Shown here one piece after another: positions 60,393 to 64,000 of a stretch of 64,000 nucleotides of DNA. Below the pieces are notes generated by a model that saw nothing but the letters and a program-made list of their open reading frames with translations, searched no databases and was not told where the DNA came from. This DNA is from Magnolia sinica (lineage: Eukaryota > Streptophyta > Magnoliopsida > Magnoliales > Magnoliaceae), in NCBI RefSeq assembly GCF_029962835.1, contig NC_080583.1, positions 1,364,001 to 1,428,000 of the forward strand, read 5' to 3'. The stretch's first letter is position 1. Each line of letters starts with the position of its first letter. Position numbers and translations under genes: made by a program.

Positions 60393-61021
60393 TAGAGCTG
60401 TACACAAGTTGAACTGAGTCGATCTTGGCATAGCTTGACTTGACTCAGTCACTAGCTAACCCTAGTTTGAACTCGGCTCGGCTCAATCCTCGAGCTTGAT
60501 TGGCCAGCTCGACTCGGTTCGATCAGCAACTCAAGCTAGCTTGAGCCTGTGCGGCATTTTCTCAAACATACGGAGTGCACCTTCAATTTCTCACAGTTTG
60601 CAAAGCAGCAGCTACAGTTTACATATATTTCATCAAACATTCAGTAGGCAGCATCAAAATCTAAATCTAAGGGTAGTTTTATCCTGTAATGTTTGGTTTT
60701 TGGTAGTGATTTGTTTAATATCCATACCTTCCTCGCTACTAGCGGATCCCATAGAGAATGTATGCACCTGGAACAACTTGTTGAGTCATTTCATCAAACA
60801 CTTGGTGAGCAACATCAATATCAAAATAACTGAGTCACCAAACTGATTCGATCCGAGTTCAATTCGAATTGTGGTTCAATTCGAGCACAGCTCAAAATTT
60901 TTTCAAGCTCCAAAAATCAACTCAACTCGGCTCAAACTCAATTTCAAATTGAGTTGAATTGAACTTTTTCAAGTCGAGTCGAGCGAGTTAACCGAGCTAA
61001 CTTGGTTCATGTACAACTCTA
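60393..61021. mobile_element. 629-bp hAT element, sister of the 56.4-kb copy
   Basis: Ends TAGAGCTGTAC and GTACAACTCTA. Flanking CTTTTACA (60385-60392) and CTTATACA (61022-61029) match at 7 of 8 bases. It shares GAACTCGGCTCGGCTC and TGGTGAGCAACATCAA with the 56429 element. Confidence 0.85.
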
Positions 61022-61058
61022 CTTATACACATACTATTTGTGACCCTATTTCTAAAAG

Positions 61059-61425
61059 GGAAGCAGATTGCGTCACACCCTGCTCAAACCTAGTAAGGTC
61101 ATCAAACCTATGTGGGGCCCACCGTATATCCATTTATCCATGCTGTCTATCCATTTTCTGATATCATGTTAAGGCATGGGCTTAAAAGCGAGGCATATCC
61201 AACACTATGTGGACCCGCTATGTGGACCATACCAGAGATGGGTTTTGCATTTAATTCAACTTATATTTAATGTTTTGTGCATTTAATGCAACCTAAGTTT
61301 ACTATCTGGTGTGGTCCATTTGAGCCTTAGATGTGTCTCATTTTCGGGCCCTACTTTAACATAATATGAGAAAAGGTATGAACAGCACAGATAAATAGAA
61401 ACAACATGGCGGGCCCCACAGAAGT
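61059..61425. mobile_element. Mutator-like MITE family copy, right end truncated
   Basis: Left end GGAAGCAGATTGCG, then TATGTGGGGCCCACCGTATA and the family interior. The right side stops at GGCGGGCCCCACAG. Confidence 0.6.
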
Positions 61426-61429
61426 TTGA

Positions 61430-62180
61430 TCAAACTTTGTAGCATATAGCCCAATCAAATTTTACTACATTAGAGCTTTATTGAACTATAAGTTTCTCTG
61501 ACCTCAGTGACCTGAATTCAATCAAATCCCACGTTGTCGGCCGGGGTGGAGCAAATTCGGTTCAGACCGATGAATGTGCATGAAGCATGACTCCATGCCA
61601 TAATCATGTAACTGCCATGTGCACCGTATGCTTTAACTATCATAGCTGTGATAGGTTGTACCGTTTCATTCCAAATATGGAAATGGTTGTATGCAAATCA
61701 ATCAATATGGTGGTAGTAATTAGTAAATATTAAATCCGGAGCGTGTGCAAGAAAGCTCATGTACACTCCACACATGTACCAACCTGACTACTTAATTCAC
61801 GCCTTCTGCATGTTTTCCTGATAGTAAATTTGGTCCACTTAGCATGTGGGCCCCAATACTTGAAGCAGGTGGATGGGTTTTAACTTCAGCCAAGCTTTAG
61901 AGCCGTACATTTGTTCTGAAAACTTTGGTCCAACTGACGAATGGATCAGCCTGATTCTTGGGCTAGGGCATCAAGATGGCTTGCCTGTCTGATGGATGGA
62001 TTGGATCTCAACCTATTACAACATGCTGATACTTGCTTAGCATGTGTGTGAGCTGTATTGCACACATGTATGAGCTCAGGAAAGCTCTGTCACGAGAAGC
62101 TTACTACACAATGACCCAACATGGAATTTAATTGGGGCATATGTAATTACGGAAAAAAAGCCACACAAAACATGTTTGAA
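61430..62180. other. spacer, nothing recognised
   Basis: No gene or complete element seen. Confidence 0.5.
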
Positions 62181-62183
62181 AGG

Positions 62184-62690
62184 GAAGTACATTGTCTGAT
62201 GTGCCACACACCACCATCGATCTAGTAGTTTGTTGACGTCACCAAGTTTTATGGTCCCACCATGTCACATATAAACCCTTCATCCATTAAGCTAGATCAT
62301 TTTAGCGCATGAATAAAAAATAAGGCAGATCTAAAGCTCAATTGAACCACAACGGACAAAGCAATGGGAATAATGATGTCCAATGTTGAAAACTTGACGG
62401 GGGCCACAAAAGTTTGATTAAACCGATTTTTCATCCTTGTGACCTTATGAACAAGTTGCATGGCAAGTAAACATCAGGGTGGGACACAGGAAGGTTTCAA
62501 TTGTGGGAATCATTGTCCCACTACTTTATATGGTGTGGTCCATTTGAGGCTTGGATCTTCCTTAGTTTTGGGTTCATGCCCTAAAATGATATGGCCAAAT
62601 GGATGGTTGGTTTAAATATAACAGGTACATTATGGTGGGCCTCATAACATCAACACACTACCAGGTGGCACACCACTCAATCCACTTCGG
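62184..62690. mobile_element. Mutator-like MITE family copy
   Basis: Ends GAAGTACATTG and CAATCCACTTC are imperfectly inverted, with matching GTGCCACAC / GTGGCACACC inside. Flanking 9-mers (62175-62183 and 62691-62699) agree at 7 of 9 bases, consistent with an old target duplication. Confidence 0.6.
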
Positions 62691-62699
62691 CTGGAAAGG

Positions 62700-64000
62700 C
62701 TATGTATACTCGACCAAGTTCTATCTTTGACATCAGCTGGCGGTACCATCAAATCCTACCACGTTAGGTGATGTGCCTGGTGATTTTGGTGATGGGTTGA
62801 GGCACCCAGCATACAAGGGGAATGGAAGATGGATGATGGCACAAATGTCATGGACCTGAATTGTTAGCACCACTTAAGTTTTCAATCAAAGGTAAGTGGC
62901 CCTAGATGGATGTTTTAAATTGATATTTAGACCCAATTTTCTTTGTTGGATCTTGACCGCCATTGTTTCTTACTACTAGACAAATGGTTGCATCCTCTAA
63001 GGTGTGATTTGTTAGAATAAAATAAATTATTTGAAAAAATTAAGAAATTTTGTTTTTGTCTTTGTTAATCTATTTATATTAATTGTGTTTAATTTTATTT
63101 CATATTGAAATTTTGTTAAAAAATTAAGCATTATATTAAAATCCCTTACTAATTCATTGTATTGAAAAACAAGAATATACGATAGGAGCAACCTTGCATG
63201 CACGCACATACGAGCCACAGTGCATCTTAGATTAGACACTTTTGTTTTCTCTGTATATGTTTTGTCTTATTCATGCACATAAAGATAAATAGTCGTCATA
63301 CACTTAATAATTAATGAATTGGCATGCACCGACATGTTTTTATTATGCAGCTTGCATGCACCTCGAGCCCCAATGGCTACCTACTTTTCTTTATAAAGAC
63401 TTCTGTTCTTATTGTAAAATCATTCGAAAATTCTCTCCTATCAAGTTTTCCTATGAACTCTTTCTACAACTTCTATTTTGGACAAATTAGTTCGAGCATT
63501 CTTGGATTTGTGTGCCTAAGATCATGAGTGCGTGCACCTTATTTACGCCGTTCGTCTTAGAGGAGAGTTATTGTATCGTGGAGGCAAACTTGTTGGAACC
63601 CAATTTATCTCAAATCATCCCATGGGAGGCAAATATGTCTTTAAGATATCAATTGTGATACGTCTCAATTCTCCAATTTTTTTTTTAAATATCTGATTTT
63701 GATATTTCAAAATTTCTGCTATATCTCTAAAAATTAAATCGAACACGATTCAAGCATCCTCAAAATCTGACAGTTAGTTTGGGCAAGTGAATAGTCCTAC
63801 GTGTCATATTTGGCCAATTTTGTCAGCTCTGATAGTTGTTTATTGGGTGTGGCTGACCCTTTGAGGGAGGGCCTTTTTTTATTTGACTTAAACAGTTTGA
63901 GTAGCCCGCTCCAACCTCTCTCTTTACATGTAAACCTTAAGATATCATTATAATGATTGTGGCATCTGCACGACGACTTCAGCTAGAAAATGAATAAGAT
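62700..64000. other. spacer to window end
   Basis: AT-rich. No gene or complete repeat that I can support. Confidence 0.5.

Noticed and set aside
60496-60846. 116-codon plus-strand frame
   Set aside because: Lies entirely inside a hAT element and shows no transposase features.
1-64000. CRISPR array, bacterial operon, riboswitch, rRNA or cloverleaf tRNA
   Set aside because: No spaced identical repeats or conserved RNA folds of these kinds; the window is plant nuclear DNA.

Overview
This window is nuclear DNA of a flowering plant. The evidence is a multi-exon host gene with GT-AG introns and a plant-specific product, AT-rich spacers, and dense plant-type transposons (Ty3/gypsy, Ty1/copia, an RTE-clade LINE, hAT, PIF/Harbinger and Mutator-like elements). 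The very frequent elements carrying the words GTGGGGCCCACC and ATGATGTATGTG suggest a magnoliid-like lineage, but that is an inference from memory and not proven here.

Layout. 1-2.6 kb: a PIF/Harbinger-type element and tandem duplications. 2.6-2.8 kb (minus): two small exons that read as the N-terminus of a G-box-binding-factor (GBF) bZIP protein. 3.6-9.5 kb: a scrambled copia graveyard, with gag on plus and pol on minus, peppered with small hAT elements. 9.8-12.8 kb (minus): a decayed RTE LINE split by an 837-bp hAT element. 13.4-13.9 kb: an orphan minus-strand promoter-like region. 14.8-15.4 kb: a textbook Mutator-like MITE with a 9-bp target duplication. 17.6-19.7 kb (minus): a second decayed copia. 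20-29 kb: spacer with more MITEs of the same Mutator-like family, one nested in another.

29.4-40.7 kb (plus): the one clearly complete host gene. It has ten coding exons for a 755-residue auxilin-like J-domain protein, best matched to JAC1 (J-domain protein required for chloroplast accumulation response). All splice phases join in frame. It has a G-box, a TATA box, a duplicated 5' leader with two short upstream ORFs, and a poly(A) signal. Several MITEs sit in its introns.

40.8-46.5 kb: a Ty3/gypsy element with exact 5-bp target duplications, inserted about 120 bp past the JAC1 poly(A) signal. Its gag-protease frame is open, but its RT, RNase H and integrase are broken. 46.5-64 kb: spacer with PIF, Mutator-like and hAT elements, a strong short hairpin at 52.4 kb, and an RNase H-like fragment at 57.4 kb.

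No new multi-gene system is evident. The most interesting points are the duplicated JAC1 leader, the hidden GBF exons, the 52.4-kb hairpin, the two-copy tandem duplications of 60-170 bp, and the contrast between near-identical LTRs and a ruined pol in the gypsy element.
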